From Pseudomonas bharatica CSV86 (GTDB lineage Bacteria > Pseudomonadota > Gammaproteobacteria > Pseudomonadales > Pseudomonadaceae): a stretch of DNA of 64,000 nt. The stretch's first letter is position 1. Each line of letters opens with the position of its first letter. The translations under genes and the position numbers were made by a program. The stretch covers positions 496,001 to 560,000 of the forward strand of contig NZ_AMWJ02000002.1 of the NCBI RefSeq assembly GCF_000319305.2. The letters are read 5' to 3'. Under the pieces are notes generated by a model. It saw nothing but the letters and a program-made list of their open reading frames with translations. It was not told where the DNA came from and made no database searches. Positions 8,008 to 17,610 of this stretch are shown here, in pieces.

Positions 8008-8796
8008 CTAAAAACCCAGGCTGGACAGCAGATCATCGACATCGTCCTGACCGGACACGACATCTTCACGTTTATCGGCATGAATCTGCGGTCCTTCACC
8101 CCGAGTCGGATGTTTACTTTCGTCTTTTTCAGCATGCAGCTCACGGCGGTCATGCTCGATACCGGCAAAGCGGTCGACCTGGCTGGCCATCAGCACCAGC
8201 TTGAGCAGATTCTTCTCGACTTCGGTGACCAGCGAGGTCACCCGCTTGATCACCTGGCCGGTCAGGTCCTGATAGTCCTGGGCCAGGAGAATGTCGTTGA
8301 GGTAGCCACTGACTTTCTGGCTGTCCTCGGCGCTGCGCGCCAGGAACCTGTCGACACGCTGGACCAGCTCACGAAACTCCGAGGCGGCCACTTCCCGGCG
8401 CATGAAGCGCTGCCAGTCGGCGTGCAATGCACGGGCCTCGTCCCCCAGGTCGTGGAGCACGGGCGTCCCTTGCTCGACCAGGTCCATGGTGCGGTTCGCC
8501 GCCGCCTCGGTGAGCTTGACCACATAGGCCAGGCGCTCGGTGGCGTCGGTGATCTGGGAAATTTCCTCGGCCTGCGGCATGTGCGTGTCGATCTGGAAAC
8601 TGACGATCGCACTGTGCAGCTCGCGCGTGAGCTTGCCGACTTCCTGGTACAGGCCGCGGTCACGGGTCTGGTTCAGCTGATGGATCAGTTGCACCGCGTC
8701 GCCGAACTGGCCTCGTTCGAGGCTCTCGACCAGCTCCTGGGCATGTTTCTTCAGGGTGATTTCGAAATCGCCCAAAGATGATTCTTTATGGTCCAT
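8008..8796 (-). CDS. cheZ: CheZ chemotaxis protein phosphatase
   Basis: 262 aa, mostly long helices. The four-helix-bundle catalytic segment contains DYQDLTGQVIKRV with the Asp...Gln pair (DLTGQ) used to dephosphorylate CheY-P. The extreme C terminus QDDVDDLLSSLGF is the CheY-binding amphipathic helix. Start ATG 8796 lies 18 bp after the cheY stop. Length is slightly over the enterobacterial protein (214 aa) but normal for Pseudomonas. Confidence 0.95.
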   Translation of the reverse strand: MDHKESSLGDFEITLKKHAQELVESLERGQFGDAVQLIHQLNQTRDRGLYQEVGKLTRELHSAIVSFQIDTHMPQAEEISQITDATERLAYVVKLTEAAANRTMDLVEQGTPVLHDLGDEARALHADWQRFMRREVAASEFRELVQRVDRFLARSAEDSQKVSGYLNDILLAQDYQDLTGQVIKRVTSLVTEVEKNLLKLVLMASQVDRFAGIEHDRRELHAEKDESKHPTRGEGPQIHADKREDVVSGQDDVDDLLSSLGF

Positions 8797-8814
8797 AGCG
8801 CCCCCGTTGACGCA

Positions 8815-9189
8815 TCAAGCGTTGACGCGTTCGAAGATCTTTTCGATTTTCTCTTTCAGCACCTGGGCGGTGAAAGGCTTCACGACGTAGCCGTTGACCC
8901 CGGCCTGGGCGGCTTCGATGATCTGCTCGCGCTTGGCTTCGGCGGTCACCATCAGTACCGGCAGGTGTTTCAGCTTCTCGTCCTTGCGCACTTCGCGCAG
9001 CAGGTCGATACCGGTCATGCCGGGCATGTTCCAGTCGGTGACCAGGAAATCGAAGTTGCCGGAGTGCAGCATGGGCAGTGCGGTAGTACCGTCGTCGGCC
9101 TCGTGCGTGTTGGTGAAGCCCAGGTCACGCAGCAGGTTCTTGATGATCCGCCGCATCGTCGAAAAGTCGTCGACGATGAGGATTTTCAT
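8815..9189 (-). CDS. cheY: CheY chemotaxis response regulator
   Basis: A 124-aa single receiver domain with acidic D7/D8, phospho-acceptor D52 (LVTDWNMPG), the switch Thr in MVTAEAKR and the Lys in VVKPF. CheY-P binds FliM/FliN and changes flagellar rotation. The start is ambiguous. ATG 9189 (MKILIVDD) is the usual family start. A TTG at 9201 (MNKEMKIL, four residues longer) is far better placed relative to the GGAGGT at about 9205-9210 (4 nt, versus 16 nt for the ATG), so the 128-aa form is plausible. Confidence 0.95.
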   Translation of the reverse strand: MKILIVDDFSTMRRIIKNLLRDLGFTNTHEADDGTTALPMLHSGNFDFLVTDWNMPGMTGIDLLREVRKDEKLKHLPVLMVTAEAKREQIIEAAQAGVNGYVVKPFTAQVLKEKIEKIFERVNA

Positions 9190-9260
9190 TTCTTTGTTCA
9201 ATTAGACCTCCAAGCAGTCTTTAACGCGCCCAGCGCTGAGCGCGCGTTCAATCATTCCGG

Positions 9261-10034
9261 CTACCACGTTGTAACGACTGCATCGAACCCGGGTTCAACG
9301 CGCCCGCCATTCCCCAACCGGCTGCGCAGGCGGGCCGCGCACTGGCTATGCAACTGGCTGACGCGCGATTCGCTGACCCCCAGGACCTCACCGATTTCCT
9401 TGAGGTTCAGCTCTTCGTCGTAGTACAGCGCCAGGACCAGGCGTTCGCGTTCCGGCAGGTTGGCGATGGCATCGGCCAGGGCTGCCTGGAAGCGTTCGTC
9501 CTCCAGATCGCGCGAAGGCTCGAGCTGGGCACTGGCGCCGTCCTCGTGCAGCCCTTCATGCTCGCCGTCCTGCAGCAGGTCGTCGAAGCTGAACAGGCGG
9601 CTGCCCAAGGTATCGTTCAAAATCCCGTAGTAATCATCGAGACTCAATTGGAGTTCGGCAGCAACCTCGTGATCTTTAGCGTCACGGCCGGTTTTTGCTT
9701 CGATTGCCCGAATTGCGTCGCTGACCATGCGGGTATTGCGGTGCACCGAGCGCGGTGCCCAGTCGCCCTTGCGCACTTCATCGAGCATGGCGCCACGGAT
9801 ACGGATGCCGGCGTAGGTCTCGAAACTGGCGCCCTTGCTCGAGTCGTACTTGTTGGCGACTTCGAGCAGGCCGATCATCCCCGCCTGGATCAGGTCTTCC
9901 ACCTGCACGCTGGCCGGCAGCCGCGCCAGCAGGTGATAGGCGATGCGCTTGACCAGCGGCGCATAGCGCTCGATCAGCTCGTACTGGGCGTCACGCGAGG
10001 ACTTGCTGTACATCCGGTAGCCGCTGGCGTTCAT
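9261..10034 (-). CDS. fliA: FliA flagellar sigma factor 28
   Basis: 257 aa with sigma region 2 (YAPLVKRIAYHLLARLPASV; VEDLIQAGMIGLLEV), region 3 (GAMLDEVRKGDWAPRSV) and region 4 (LPERERLVLALYYDEELNLK, then the HTH LGVSESRVSQLHSQ). It directs transcription of late genes such as fliC; a matching promoter is present at 47579-47605. ATG 10034 overlaps the fleN stop (ATGA), so it is translationally coupled to fleN. The family is usually 246-250 aa; the excess is at the N terminus. Confidence 0.97.
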   Translation of the reverse strand: MNASGYRMYSKSSRDAQYELIERYAPLVKRIAYHLLARLPASVQVEDLIQAGMIGLLEVANKYDSSKGASFETYAGIRIRGAMLDEVRKGDWAPRSVHRNTRMVSDAIRAIEAKTGRDAKDHEVAAELQLSLDDYYGILNDTLGSRLFSFDDLLQDGEHEGLHEDGASAQLEPSRDLEDERFQAALADAIANLPERERLVLALYYDEELNLKEIGEVLGVSESRVSQLHSQCAARLRSRLGNGGRVEPGFDAVVTTW

Positions 10035-10863
10035 AACACGGGTCCCGCACTGGTCGGCTGCACCAGACGTTCGACGAAGAATTCCAGGTGGCCGCGCGGG
10101 TTGGCCGGCAGCGGCCAGCTATCGACCTTCTGGGCGATCGCCTTGAACGCCAGCGCGCACTTGGAACGCGGGAAGGCTTCGTAGACCGCTCGCTGCTTCT
10201 GCACGGCCTTGCGCACGCATTCGTCGTACGGCACAGCACCGACGTATTGTAGGGCGACATCGAGGAAGCGATCCGTGACCTTGGTCAACTTGGCGAACAG
10301 GTTGCGCCCTTCCTGGGGGCTCTGCGCCATGTTGGCGAGGACGCGGAAACGGCTCATGCCGTAGTCACGGTTGAGCAGCTTGATCAGCGCGTAGGCGTCG
10401 GTGATCGAGGTCGGCTCGTCGCACACCACCAGCAGCACTTCCTGGGCCGCGCGAACGAAACTGACTACCGAGTCACCGATCCCCGCAGCGGTGTCGATCA
10501 CCAGCACATCGAGGTTGTCGCCGATCTCGCTGAAGGCCTGGATCAGGCCGGCGTGCTGGGCCGGGGCCAGGTGCACCATGCTCTGGGTGCCCGAGGCCGC
10601 CGGGACGATGCGTACACCGCCAGGGCCCTGGAGCAGGACGTCGCGCAGCTCGCAACGGCCTTCGATGACGTCGGCCAGGGTGCGCTTGGGGTGAGCCCGA
10701 GCAGTACGTCGACATTGGCCAGGCCAAGGTCGGCGTCCAGCAGCATGACGCGACGACCGAGCTCGGCCAGTGCCAGTGACAGATTCACCGACACGTTGGT
10801 CTTGCCAACGCCACCTTTGCCGCCGGTCACGGCGATCACCTGTACGGGATGCATGCTACCCAT
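10031..10863 (-). pseudogene. fleN: FleN (FlhG) flagellar number regulator, frameshifted
   Basis: MinD/ParA-type ATPase that sets flagellar number and antagonises FleQ. The start MGSMHPVQV leads to the Walker A box GGKGGVGKT (residues 14-22) and DADLGLANVDVLLGLTP. The frame then breaks near residue 58 at a four-G run (plus strand 10688-10691). Adding one base restores KRTLADVIEGRCELRDV and joins without further change to the downstream frame (MVHLAPAQHAGLIQAF...), giving 277 aa, the normal length. So exactly one C is missing from a CCCCC run. Either the gene is inactive or, more likely, this is a sequencing error. Confidence 0.9.
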
Positions 10864-10984
10864 ATTTGTTCTTTACCTTGTCTTGCTTAGACCGAGGCCA
10901 CATGACGGGGCCGCGCTGGCTACAGCCATGACTTGCCACGCGATCCGTGTGATGTAGGTACTTTGCAACTGATACATATCCACC

Positions 10985-12297
10985 TCAGCCGACACGCTTG
11001 CCGTCACTGTGGTACAGGTCGGCGAACATATCGGCCATGGCCTCCTCGCTCGGGTCGTCCTGCATCTGCACACTGACCGCGCGGCTTACCAACTGGTGCC
11101 GCCGCGGCAGGTGCAGGTCGTCAGGAATGCGCGGGCCATCGGTAAGATAGGCCACGGGCAGTTCGTGACTGATCGCCAGGCTGAGAACCTCGCCCAGGCT
11201 GGCAGTTTCATCGAGCTTGGTCAGGATGCAACCGGCCAGGCCGCAGCGCTTGTAGCTGTGGTAGGCGGCGGTCAGCACCTGTTTCTGGCTGGTGGTGGCC
11301 AGGACCAGGTAATTCTTCGCCTGGATGCCACGCCCGGCAAGGGTTTCCAGCTGCATGCGCAGCGCCGGGTCGCTGGCCTGCAGGCCGGCGGTGTCGATCA
11401 GCACCACGCGCTTGCGCAGCAGCGGCTCCAGCGCCTGGGCCAGGGACTGCCCGGGATCGACGTGGGTCACCGGGACGTTGAGGATCCGCCCGAGGGTCTT
11501 GAGCTGCTCCTGGGCACCGATACGGAAACTGTCCATGCTCACCAGGGCCAGGTTCTGCGCGCCGTACTTGAGCACATAGCGCGCGGCCAGCTTGGCCAGG
11601 GTGGTGGTCTTGCCCATGCCGGCCGGGCCGACCATGGCGATCACCCCGCCCTCCTCGATCGGCTCGACATCCGGCACATGGATCATCCGCGCCAGATGGG
11701 CCAGGAGCATGCGCCAGCCGTGGCGCGGGTCGACGATTTCCTGAGTCAGGTCGAGCAGGTCGCGGGCCAGCGGGCCGGACAGGCCGATGCGCTGCAGGCG
11801 GCGCCATAGATTGGCCTGGTGCGGCTTGGCACCCTGCAACTGGTTCCAGGCCAGGGAGCCGAGCTGGACTTCCAGCAGCTCGCGCAGGCCGGAAAGCTCG
11901 GAACGCATGGAATCGAACATGCGCCGGTCGATGGCCGATGGCGCCGGGGCGGCCGGCGCAGGCGCCGGCTCTTCATGACGCGGCTCGACCAGCGGCTCGG
12001 AGGCCGTCAGCGGCAGGCCGGCGAAGAGCTGGCGGTTGCCGCTGTCGCTGTCGTCGCGGGCGCTCAGTTCGGCCTGGGCAGTGGCGATGCGCGACTGGGT
12101 CTTGCGCAGCTCGTCTTCAAGCTCGGCGTTGGGCACCCGAGGCGCAAGGGCGGACAGCTTGTAGTCCAGCGCCGCCGTCAGCTCGACACCGCCAGCAATC
12201 CGTCGGTTGCCGATGATGGCGGCATCGGCCCCAGCTCATCGCGAACCAGCTTCATGGCCTGACGCATATCGGCGGCGAAAAAACGCTTAACTTGCAT
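10985..12297 (-). pseudogene. flhF: FlhF polar flagellar placement GTPase, frameshifted near N terminus
   Basis: SRP-type GTPase that recruits the first flagellar parts to the pole. ATG 12297 (MQVKRFFAADMRQAMKLVRDE) is followed after about 22 codons by a shift at a four-base run (12229-12232). Inserting one G restores ADAAIIGNRRIAGGVELTAAL and reads on through the basic/NG domain (GPAGMGKTTTLAKLAARY; DTAGLQ; TKLDETASLG) to the stop, for 437 aa as expected. Without repair, translation could only begin at an internal GTG (12136). It lies 11 bp after flhA and 121 bp before fleN. Confidence 0.9.
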
Positions 12298-12308
12298 AAC
12301 CCACTACC

Positions 12309-14438
12309 TCAGCCGTTGGGGCCCACTGTGGCAACGATGGTGACTTGCTTGTTGTCAGGTATTTCCTGATACGCCAAAACATGCAAATTCGGTACGGCCA
12401 GGCGACCGAAACGCGAGAGCATTTGCCGGATCGGTCCTGCTACCAGCAGGATGGCCGGCTGACCTTGCATCTCCTGACGCTGGGCAGCCTCGATCAGCGA
12501 ACGCTGAAGCTTTTCCGCCATGCTCGGTTCAAGAAGAACACCGTCTTCCTGACCTTGCCCGGCCCTTTGCAGACTATTGAGCAAGATCTGTTCCAACCTT
12601 GGCTCTAAGGTGATCACAGGCAGCTCGGACTCAGTGCCGACAATGCTTTGCACGATAGCGCGACACAATCCGACGCGGACTGCGGCGACCAGCGCGGCGG
12701 TATCTTGACTCTTGCTGGCATTGTTGGCGATCGCCTCGGCAATGCTACGGATATCCCTGACGGGAACCTGCTCCGCCAGCAGGGCCTGGAGCACTTTCAA
12801 CAAACCGGACAAGGACAGCACCCCGGGGACGATTTCCTCTGCCAGCTTCGGCGAGCCCTTGGCCAGCACCGCCAGCAGTTGCTGGACCTCCTCATGGCCG
12901 ATCAGCTCGTGGCAATGCTTGTAGAGAATCTGGTTGAGGTGGGTGGCGACCACGGTACTGGCATCGACCACCGTATAGCCCAGGGACTGCGCCTGGCTGC
13001 GCTGGGCGACATCGATCCACACCGCTTCCAGGCCGAAGGCCGGGTCCCGCGCGGAAATACCGTTGAGTGTGCCGAATACCTGGCCCGGATTGATGGCCAT
13101 TTCCCGCTCGGGGAAGATTTCCGCCTCGGCCAGGATCACCCCCATCAGGGTCAGGCGATAGGTGCTCGGGGCCAGGTCGAGGTTGTCGCGGATGTGCACC
13201 GTGGGCATCAGGAAGCCCAGGTCCTGGGACAGCTTCTTGCGCACGCCCTTGATCCGCGCCAGTAACTGGCCACCCTGGTTGCGGTCCACCAGCGGGATCA
13301 GGCGGTAGCCCACTTCCAGGCCGATCATGTCGATCGGGGTGACATCGTCCCAGCCCAGCTCCTTGGTCTCGGCAGCGCGCGAGGGCGATGGCAGGGCTTC
13401 CTGCTGGCGCTGCAGCTCCTGGGCGGCCTTGACCTTGACCTGGTTCTGCTTCTTCCACACCAGGTAGGCGCCGCCGCCGGCCAGCAGGCCGAGGCTGATG
13501 AAGGCGATGTGCGGCATGCCCGGGACCAGGCCCATGACGATCATCAGGGCCGCCGAGACCGCCAGGGCCTTCGGCGAATCGAACATCTGCCGATTGATCT
13601 GCTTGCCCATGTCTTCCGAGCCGGAAGCACGGGTCACCATGATCGCAGCGGCGGTGGACAGCAACAGGGACGGCAGCTGCGCCACCAAACCGTCACCGAT
13701 GGTCAGCAGGGCGTAGACCCGGCCGGCATCGCCGAAGGTCATGCCGTGCTGGACCATGCCGATGGCCATGCCGCCGATCAGGTTGATGAACAGGATCAGC
13801 AGGCCGGCAATGGCGTCGCCCCGCACGAACTTGCTGGCACCGTCCATGGACCCGTAGAACTCGGCTTCCTGGGCCACTTCGGCACGGCGTGCCTTGGCCT
13901 GGTCCTGGTTGATCAGGCCGGCGTTGAGGTCGGCGTCGATGGCCATCTGCTTGCCGGGCATGGCGTCGAGGGTGAAGCGTGCGCTCACCTCGGAGATCCG
14001 CCCGGCGCCCTTGGTCACCACCACGAAGTTGATGATCATCAGGATGGCGAAGACCACGATACCGACCACGTAGTTGCCGCCGATGACCACGTCACCGAAG
14101 GCCTGGATCACTTTACCGGCGGCACCGTGGCCGTCGTGGCCGTGGAGCAGCACAACCCGCGTCGAGGCCACGTTCAGCGCCAGGCGCAGCAGGGTTGCCA
14201 CCAGCAGGATGGTCGGGAACGCGGCAAAATCCAGCGGCCGCAGCGCGTACACGCAGACCAGCAGGACCACGATGGACAGGGCAATGTTGAAGGTGAAGAA
14301 GACGTCCAGCAGGAACGGCGGGATCGGCAACATCATCATGGCCAGCATGATCAGCAGCAATACCGGCACCCCGATATTGCCCCGGCCCAGGCTGCCGAGG
14401 TTGCTGCGCGCGCTGTTGATTAACTGAGAGCGATCCAC
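12309..14438 (-). CDS. flhA: FlhA flagellar export gate protein
   Basis: 709 aa. The N-terminal half has eight membrane helices (residues about 20-330) including the conserved FHIPEP-region sequence with GRISEVSARFTLDAMPGKQMAID. The C-terminal cytoplasmic domain (about 350-709) forms the nonameric export ring. The start is GTG 14438 with AGAGGAAG upstream. A sigma-54 promoter lies 57 bp further upstream, so flhA heads the flhA-flhF-fleN-fliA transcript. Confidence 0.97.
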   Translation of the reverse strand: MDRSQLINSARSNLGSLGRGNIGVPVLLLIMLAMMMLPIPPFLLDVFFTFNIALSIVVLLVCVYALRPLDFAAFPTILLVATLLRLALNVASTRVVLLHGHDGHGAAGKVIQAFGDVVIGGNYVVGIVVFAILMIINFVVVTKGAGRISEVSARFTLDAMPGKQMAIDADLNAGLINQDQAKARRAEVAQEAEFYGSMDGASKFVRGDAIAGLLILFINLIGGMAIGMVQHGMTFGDAGRVYALLTIGDGLVAQLPSLLLSTAAAIMVTRASGSEDMGKQINRQMFDSPKALAVSAALMIVMGLVPGMPHIAFISLGLLAGGGAYLVWKKQNQVKVKAAQELQRQQEALPSPSRAAETKELGWDDVTPIDMIGLEVGYRLIPLVDRNQGGQLLARIKGVRKKLSQDLGFLMPTVHIRDNLDLAPSTYRLTLMGVILAEAEIFPEREMAINPGQVFGTLNGISARDPAFGLEAVWIDVAQRSQAQSLGYTVVDASTVVATHLNQILYKHCHELIGHEEVQQLLAVLAKGSPKLAEEIVPGVLSLSGLLKVLQALLAEQVPVRDIRSIAEAIANNASKSQDTAALVAAVRVGLCRAIVQSIVGTESELPVITLEPRLEQILLNSLQRAGQGQEDGVLLEPSMAEKLQRSLIEAAQRQEMQGQPAILLVAGPIRQMLSRFGRLAVPNLHVLAYQEIPDNKQVTIVATVGPNG

Positions 14439-14494
14439 CGGTCTTCCTCTTCAAGCAAAACTTTGACGCCACGGGGGCGCTTGGCGCTGCTCTT

Positions 14495-14510
14495 TGCAAG
14501 AAGCTTTCCA
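14495..14510 (-). promoter_or_regulatory. sigma-54 (RpoN) promoter of flhA
   Basis: Minus-strand TGGAAAGCTTCTTGCA matches the sigma-54 consensus TGGCACG-N4-TTGCA, with the -24 GG and -12 GC exactly 10 nt apart. The inferred start of transcription is about 45 nt before the flhA GTG. In Pseudomonas this class of promoter depends on FleQ, which is disrupted here. Confidence 0.75.
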
Positions 14511-14528
14511 ACTTTGCGGTGAACATGA

Positions 14529-14628
14529 GGGCCCCATCGCTGCGGTGCGGCGATCCGACAAGCCAGCTCCCACAGTGACCGCGTGCACCGCTGAACCTGT
14601 GGGAGCTGGCTTGCCAGCGATGAGGCCC
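14529..14628. repeat. REP palindrome pair between flhB and flhA
   Basis: Two facing REP units (right copy CTGTGGGAGCTGGCTTGCCA; left copy interrupted by a GCGGTGCGGCGATCCGAC insert like the right copy at 183-281). It lies in the 207-bp gap between the flhB stop and flhA, upstream of the sigma-54 promoter, and may end flhB transcripts. Confidence 0.85.
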
Positions 14629-14645
14629 GAAAGAACAGCAGAGAA

Positions 14646-15782
14646 TCAGGAATCGCGCCGCAGGTCCGGCGGAATCGGCAGGTCCTTGAGCGGCTCCGGC
14701 GCCTTACCCTTGCCCGCCTGGTACTGGCGGATCTGGTAGACGTAGGCCAGCACCTGGGCTACGGCGAGGTACAGGCCGGCGGGAATCTCTTCCTCCAGTT
14801 CCGTGGAGTGGTAGATCGAGCGCGCCAGCGCCGGCGACTCCAGCAACTGGATGTTGTGCTGCACGGCGATCTCGCGGATCTTCAGGGCGATGAAATCGGT
14901 ACCCTTGGCCAGCAGCAAGGGCGCCGAGCCCTTCTCCGGATCGTACTTGAGCGCTACCGCATAGTGGGTCGGGTTGGTGATGATGACGTCGGCCTCGGGC
15001 ACCGCCGCCATCATCCGCCGCTGGGAAATCTCGCGCTGCACCTGGCGGATGCGCTGCTTGACCTCCGGCTTGCCCTCGGTGTCCTTGTATTCGTCGCGCA
15101 CTTCCTGCTTGGTCATCATCAGCTTCTGCTTGGCCTGCCAGAGCTGGATCGGCACGTCCACCGCGGCGATCAGCAGCAACCCGCAGGCCATCCACATGGC
15201 GCTCCAGCCGACCACCTGGACGCTGTGGATGATGGCCTGGTCCAGCGGCTCGTTGGCGATCGCCAGGAGGTCGTCGCGGTCGGCGGACAGCACCGCCAGG
15301 GCCACCACCAGGATCACGGTGAACTTGGCGATGGCCTTGAGCAATTCGGCCAGGGAATGCACCGAGAACATCCGCTTGATCCCCGCAAGCGGGTTCATCC
15401 GGCTGAACTTCGGCGCCAGGGTACCGGTGGCGAACAGCCAGCCACCCAGGGCAATCGGGCCGAGCAAGGCGGCCAGCAACAGCACCAGCAGCACCGGCTG
15501 GGTGGCAAGGATCGCCAGCTTGCCCGAGGTCAGCAGGAAGATGCCCATGTAGCGCTCATCCATCAGCACTTCCCGCGACAAGCTGAAGTTGCTGCGCATG
15601 ATCTCCATCAGCGCTTCGGCCAGATAACCGCCGAAGGCCAGCAAGCCACCCGCCCCGGCAATCATCACGGCAACGGTGTTGAGCTCCTTGGAACGGGCGA
15701 TCTCGCCCTTTTCGCGGGCGTCATTACGGCGTTTGTCCGTGGGGTCTTCTGTCTTGTCCTGACCGCTTTCGCTCTCTGCCAT
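14646..15782 (-). CDS. flhB: FlhB flagellar export switch protein
   Basis: 378 aa. Four membrane helices between residues about 35 and 215 are followed by a cytoplasmic domain with the autocleavage motif NPTH at residues 270-273 (DVIITNPTHYAVAL). Cleavage there, with FliK, switches export from rod/hook to filament substrates. Start ATG 15782 is 2 bp from the fliR stop. It is the last gene of the fliK/fliL-to-flhB block and is followed by REP units. Confidence 0.97.
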   Translation of the reverse strand: MAESESGQDKTEDPTDKRRNDAREKGEIARSKELNTVAVMIAGAGGLLAFGGYLAEALMEIMRSNFSLSREVLMDERYMGIFLLTSGKLAILATQPVLLVLLLAALLGPIALGGWLFATGTLAPKFSRMNPLAGIKRMFSVHSLAELLKAIAKFTVILVVALAVLSADRDDLLAIANEPLDQAIIHSVQVVGWSAMWMACGLLLIAAVDVPIQLWQAKQKLMMTKQEVRDEYKDTEGKPEVKQRIRQVQREISQRRMMAAVPEADVIITNPTHYAVALKYDPEKGSAPLLLAKGTDFIALKIREIAVQHNIQLLESPALARSIYHSTELEEEIPAGLYLAVAQVLAYVYQIRQYQAGKGKAPEPLKDLPIPPDLRRDS

Positions 15783-15784
15783 GC

Positions 15785-16561
15785 TCAGCGCGCCCGTGCC
15801 AGTTCACGCAGCCATTGCAGCGCCTCGGACGCCAACGACTGGTAATGGGAAAGAATGTCCGCCAGGCCGACCCAGAACAGCCCCATGCCGATCACCAGGG
15901 TCAGCGGGAAGCCGATGGCGAAGATGTTCAATTGTGGCGCCGCCCGGGTCATCACGCCGAAGGCGATGTTGATCACCAGCAACGAGGTGATCACCGGCAG
16001 CACCAGCAGCAGCGAGGCGCCCAGCACCCAGCCCATGCGTCCGGCCAGCTCCCAGAAATGGTTGACCATCAGCCCGCTGCCCACCGGCAGGGTGGTGAAG
16101 CTTTCGACAAGGACTTCGAAGACCACCAGATGGCCGTTCATCGACAGGAACAGCAAGGTCACCAACATGGTCAGGAACTGGCTGATCACCGTGGTATTGA
16201 CGCCATTGGCCGGGTCGACCATGGAGGCGAAGGCCAGGCCCATCTGGATCGCGACGATCTGCCCGGCGATCACGAAGGCCTGGAAGAACAGTTGCAGGGA
16301 CAGGCCGAACAGCGCGCCGATGAGGATTTGCTCGCCGACCAGCAGCAGGGCGCTCAAGTCCAGCGCCTCGACCGGCGGCATCGGCGGCAACGCCGGGACG
16401 ATCACCACGGTAATGGCCACGCCGAAATACAGGCGGATCCGCTGGGGCAGCAGCGAGGTACCGAACACCGGCATGGTCATCAGCACGGCCAGCACGCGGA
16501 ACAGCGGCAGGATGAAACTGGCCACCCAGGTGGAAATCTGCGTGTCGGTCAGTTCGAGCAC
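15785..16561 (-). CDS. fliR: FliR flagellar export gate protein
   Basis: 258-aa, strongly hydrophobic protein with about six membrane segments beginning WVASFILPLFRVLAVLMTMPVFG. It forms the FliP5-Q4-R1 export gate core with the products of the two upstream genes. It starts 7 bp after fliQ and ends 2 bp before flhB. Length is normal. Confidence 0.96.
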   Translation of the reverse strand: MLELTDTQISTWVASFILPLFRVLAVLMTMPVFGTSLLPQRIRLYFGVAITVVIVPALPPMPPVEALDLSALLLVGEQILIGALFGLSLQLFFQAFVIAGQIVAIQMGLAFASMVDPANGVNTTVISQFLTMLVTLLFLSMNGHLVVFEVLVESFTTLPVGSGLMVNHFWELAGRMGWVLGASLLLVLPVITSLLVINIAFGVMTRAAPQLNIFAIGFPLTLVIGMGLFWVGLADILSHYQSLASEALQWLRELARAR

Positions 16562-16568
16562 GGCGCGG

Positions 16569-16838
16569 TCAGCCGATCAGCTGTGGAATGCTGCCGTACA
16601 GGTTCAGGATGTACTCCATGAACTTCTGCACCAGCCAGGGCCCGGCGACGATCAGGGTGACCAGCATCACCAGCAGGCGCGGGAGAAAGCTAAGGGTCTG
16701 TTCGTTGATCTGGGTGGCCGCCTGGAACATCGCCACCAGCAACCCCACCAGCAGGCTCGGCACCACCAGCACCGCCACCATGAGGGTGGTCAGCCACAGG
16801 GCATCGCGAAACAGGTCGACTGCGACTTCAGGGGTCAT
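16569..16838 (-). CDS. fliQ: FliQ flagellar export gate protein
   Basis: 89 aa with two membrane hairpins (residues about 14-40 and 50-78; QAATQINEQTLSFLPRL is family-typical). ATG 16838 (MTPEVAVDLFRDALW) is chosen because it gives the standard FliQ length and has AGGAGAG just upstream; the longer reading would add 14 unconserved residues. Confidence 0.95.
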   Translation of the reverse strand: MTPEVAVDLFRDALWLTTLMVAVLVVPSLLVGLLVAMFQAATQINEQTLSFLPRLLVMLVTLIVAGPWLVQKFMEYILNLYGSIPQLIG

Positions 16839-16854
16839 GCTGCTCTCCTGCGCG

Positions 16855-17610
16855 TCAAACGCCGCCGAAACTGCCGGCAAGTGTGCCGATGATCAAGGCC
16901 CAGCCATCCACCAGGACGAACAGCATGATCTTGAACGGCAGGGAAATGATCAACGGCGACAGCATCATCATGCCCATGGCCATCAGCACGCTCGCCACCA
17001 CCAGGTCGATGATCAGGAACGGGATGAAGATCATGAAGCCGATCTGGAACGCGGTCTTCAACTCCGAGGTCACGAACGCCGGGACCAGGATGGTCAGCGG
17101 CACCTGGTCGGGGCCGGCGATGTCGGTGCGCTTGGACAGGCGCATGAACAGGTCGAGGTCGCTCTGCCGGGTCTGCGCCAGCATGAAGTCCTTCAGCGGC
17201 ACCTGGGCCTTCTCCAGCGCCTGCGGCGCGGTCAGGGTCTCGGACAGGTAGGGCTGCAGGGCGTCGCGGTTCACCCGGTCGAATACCGGGCCCATGATGA
17301 ACAGGGTCAGGAACAGCGCCAGGCCGATGAGGATCTGGTTCGACGGGGTCTGCTGCAGGCCCAGGGCCTGGCGCAGGATCGAGAAGACGATGATGATCCG
17401 GGTAAAGCTGGTCATCAGGATGACGAACGCCGGGATGAAGCTCAGCGCGGTCATGATCAGCAGGATCTGCAGGCTGACCGAGTACTCCTGCTGGCCATCC
17501 GCCCCGCTGGACAGGGTGATCGCCGGGATCGACAGCGGGTCGGCGGCCAGCGCCGCAGGGGCGGCCAGCAGCACCAGCAGCGTCAATATCGTTCGCAATG
17601 CGGCCATCAC
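16855..17610 (-). CDS. fliP: FliP flagellar export gate protein
   Basis: 251 aa. An N-terminal cleavable signal sequence (residues 1-22, ending AAPAALAADP) is followed by LQILLIMTALSFIPAFVILM and further membrane helices, plus the conserved loop TPSNQILIGLALFLTLFIM. It is the main component of the export gate. ATG 17610 overlaps the fliO stop as ATGA. Confidence 0.96.
   Translation of the reverse strand: MMAALRTILTLLVLLAAPAALAADPLSIPAITLSSGADGQQEYSVSLQILLIMTALSFIPAFVILMTSFTRIIIVFSILRQALGLQQTPSNQILIGLALFLTLFIMGPVFDRVNRDALQPYLSETLTAPQALEKAQVPLKDFMLAQTRQSDLDLFMRLSKRTDIAGPDQVPLTILVPAFVTSELKTAFQIGFMIFIPFLIIDLVVASVLMAMGMMMLSPLIISLPFKIMLFVLVDGWALIIGTLAGSFGGV

Noticed and set aside
5980..8781. A 933-codon plus-strand open frame opposite cheA and cheZ
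   Set aside because: It is the antisense shadow of two well-supported genes in GC-rich DNA; its translation is His/Gln/Arg/Gly-rich with no domain, as are the similar long frames at 56216-59050 and 17598-19469.
10864..10984. Possible small protein (MYQLQSTYITRIAW...) in the flhF-fleN gap
   Set aside because: A short frame with a plausible AGGTGG site exists, but it has no recognisable features and I have no conservation evidence.
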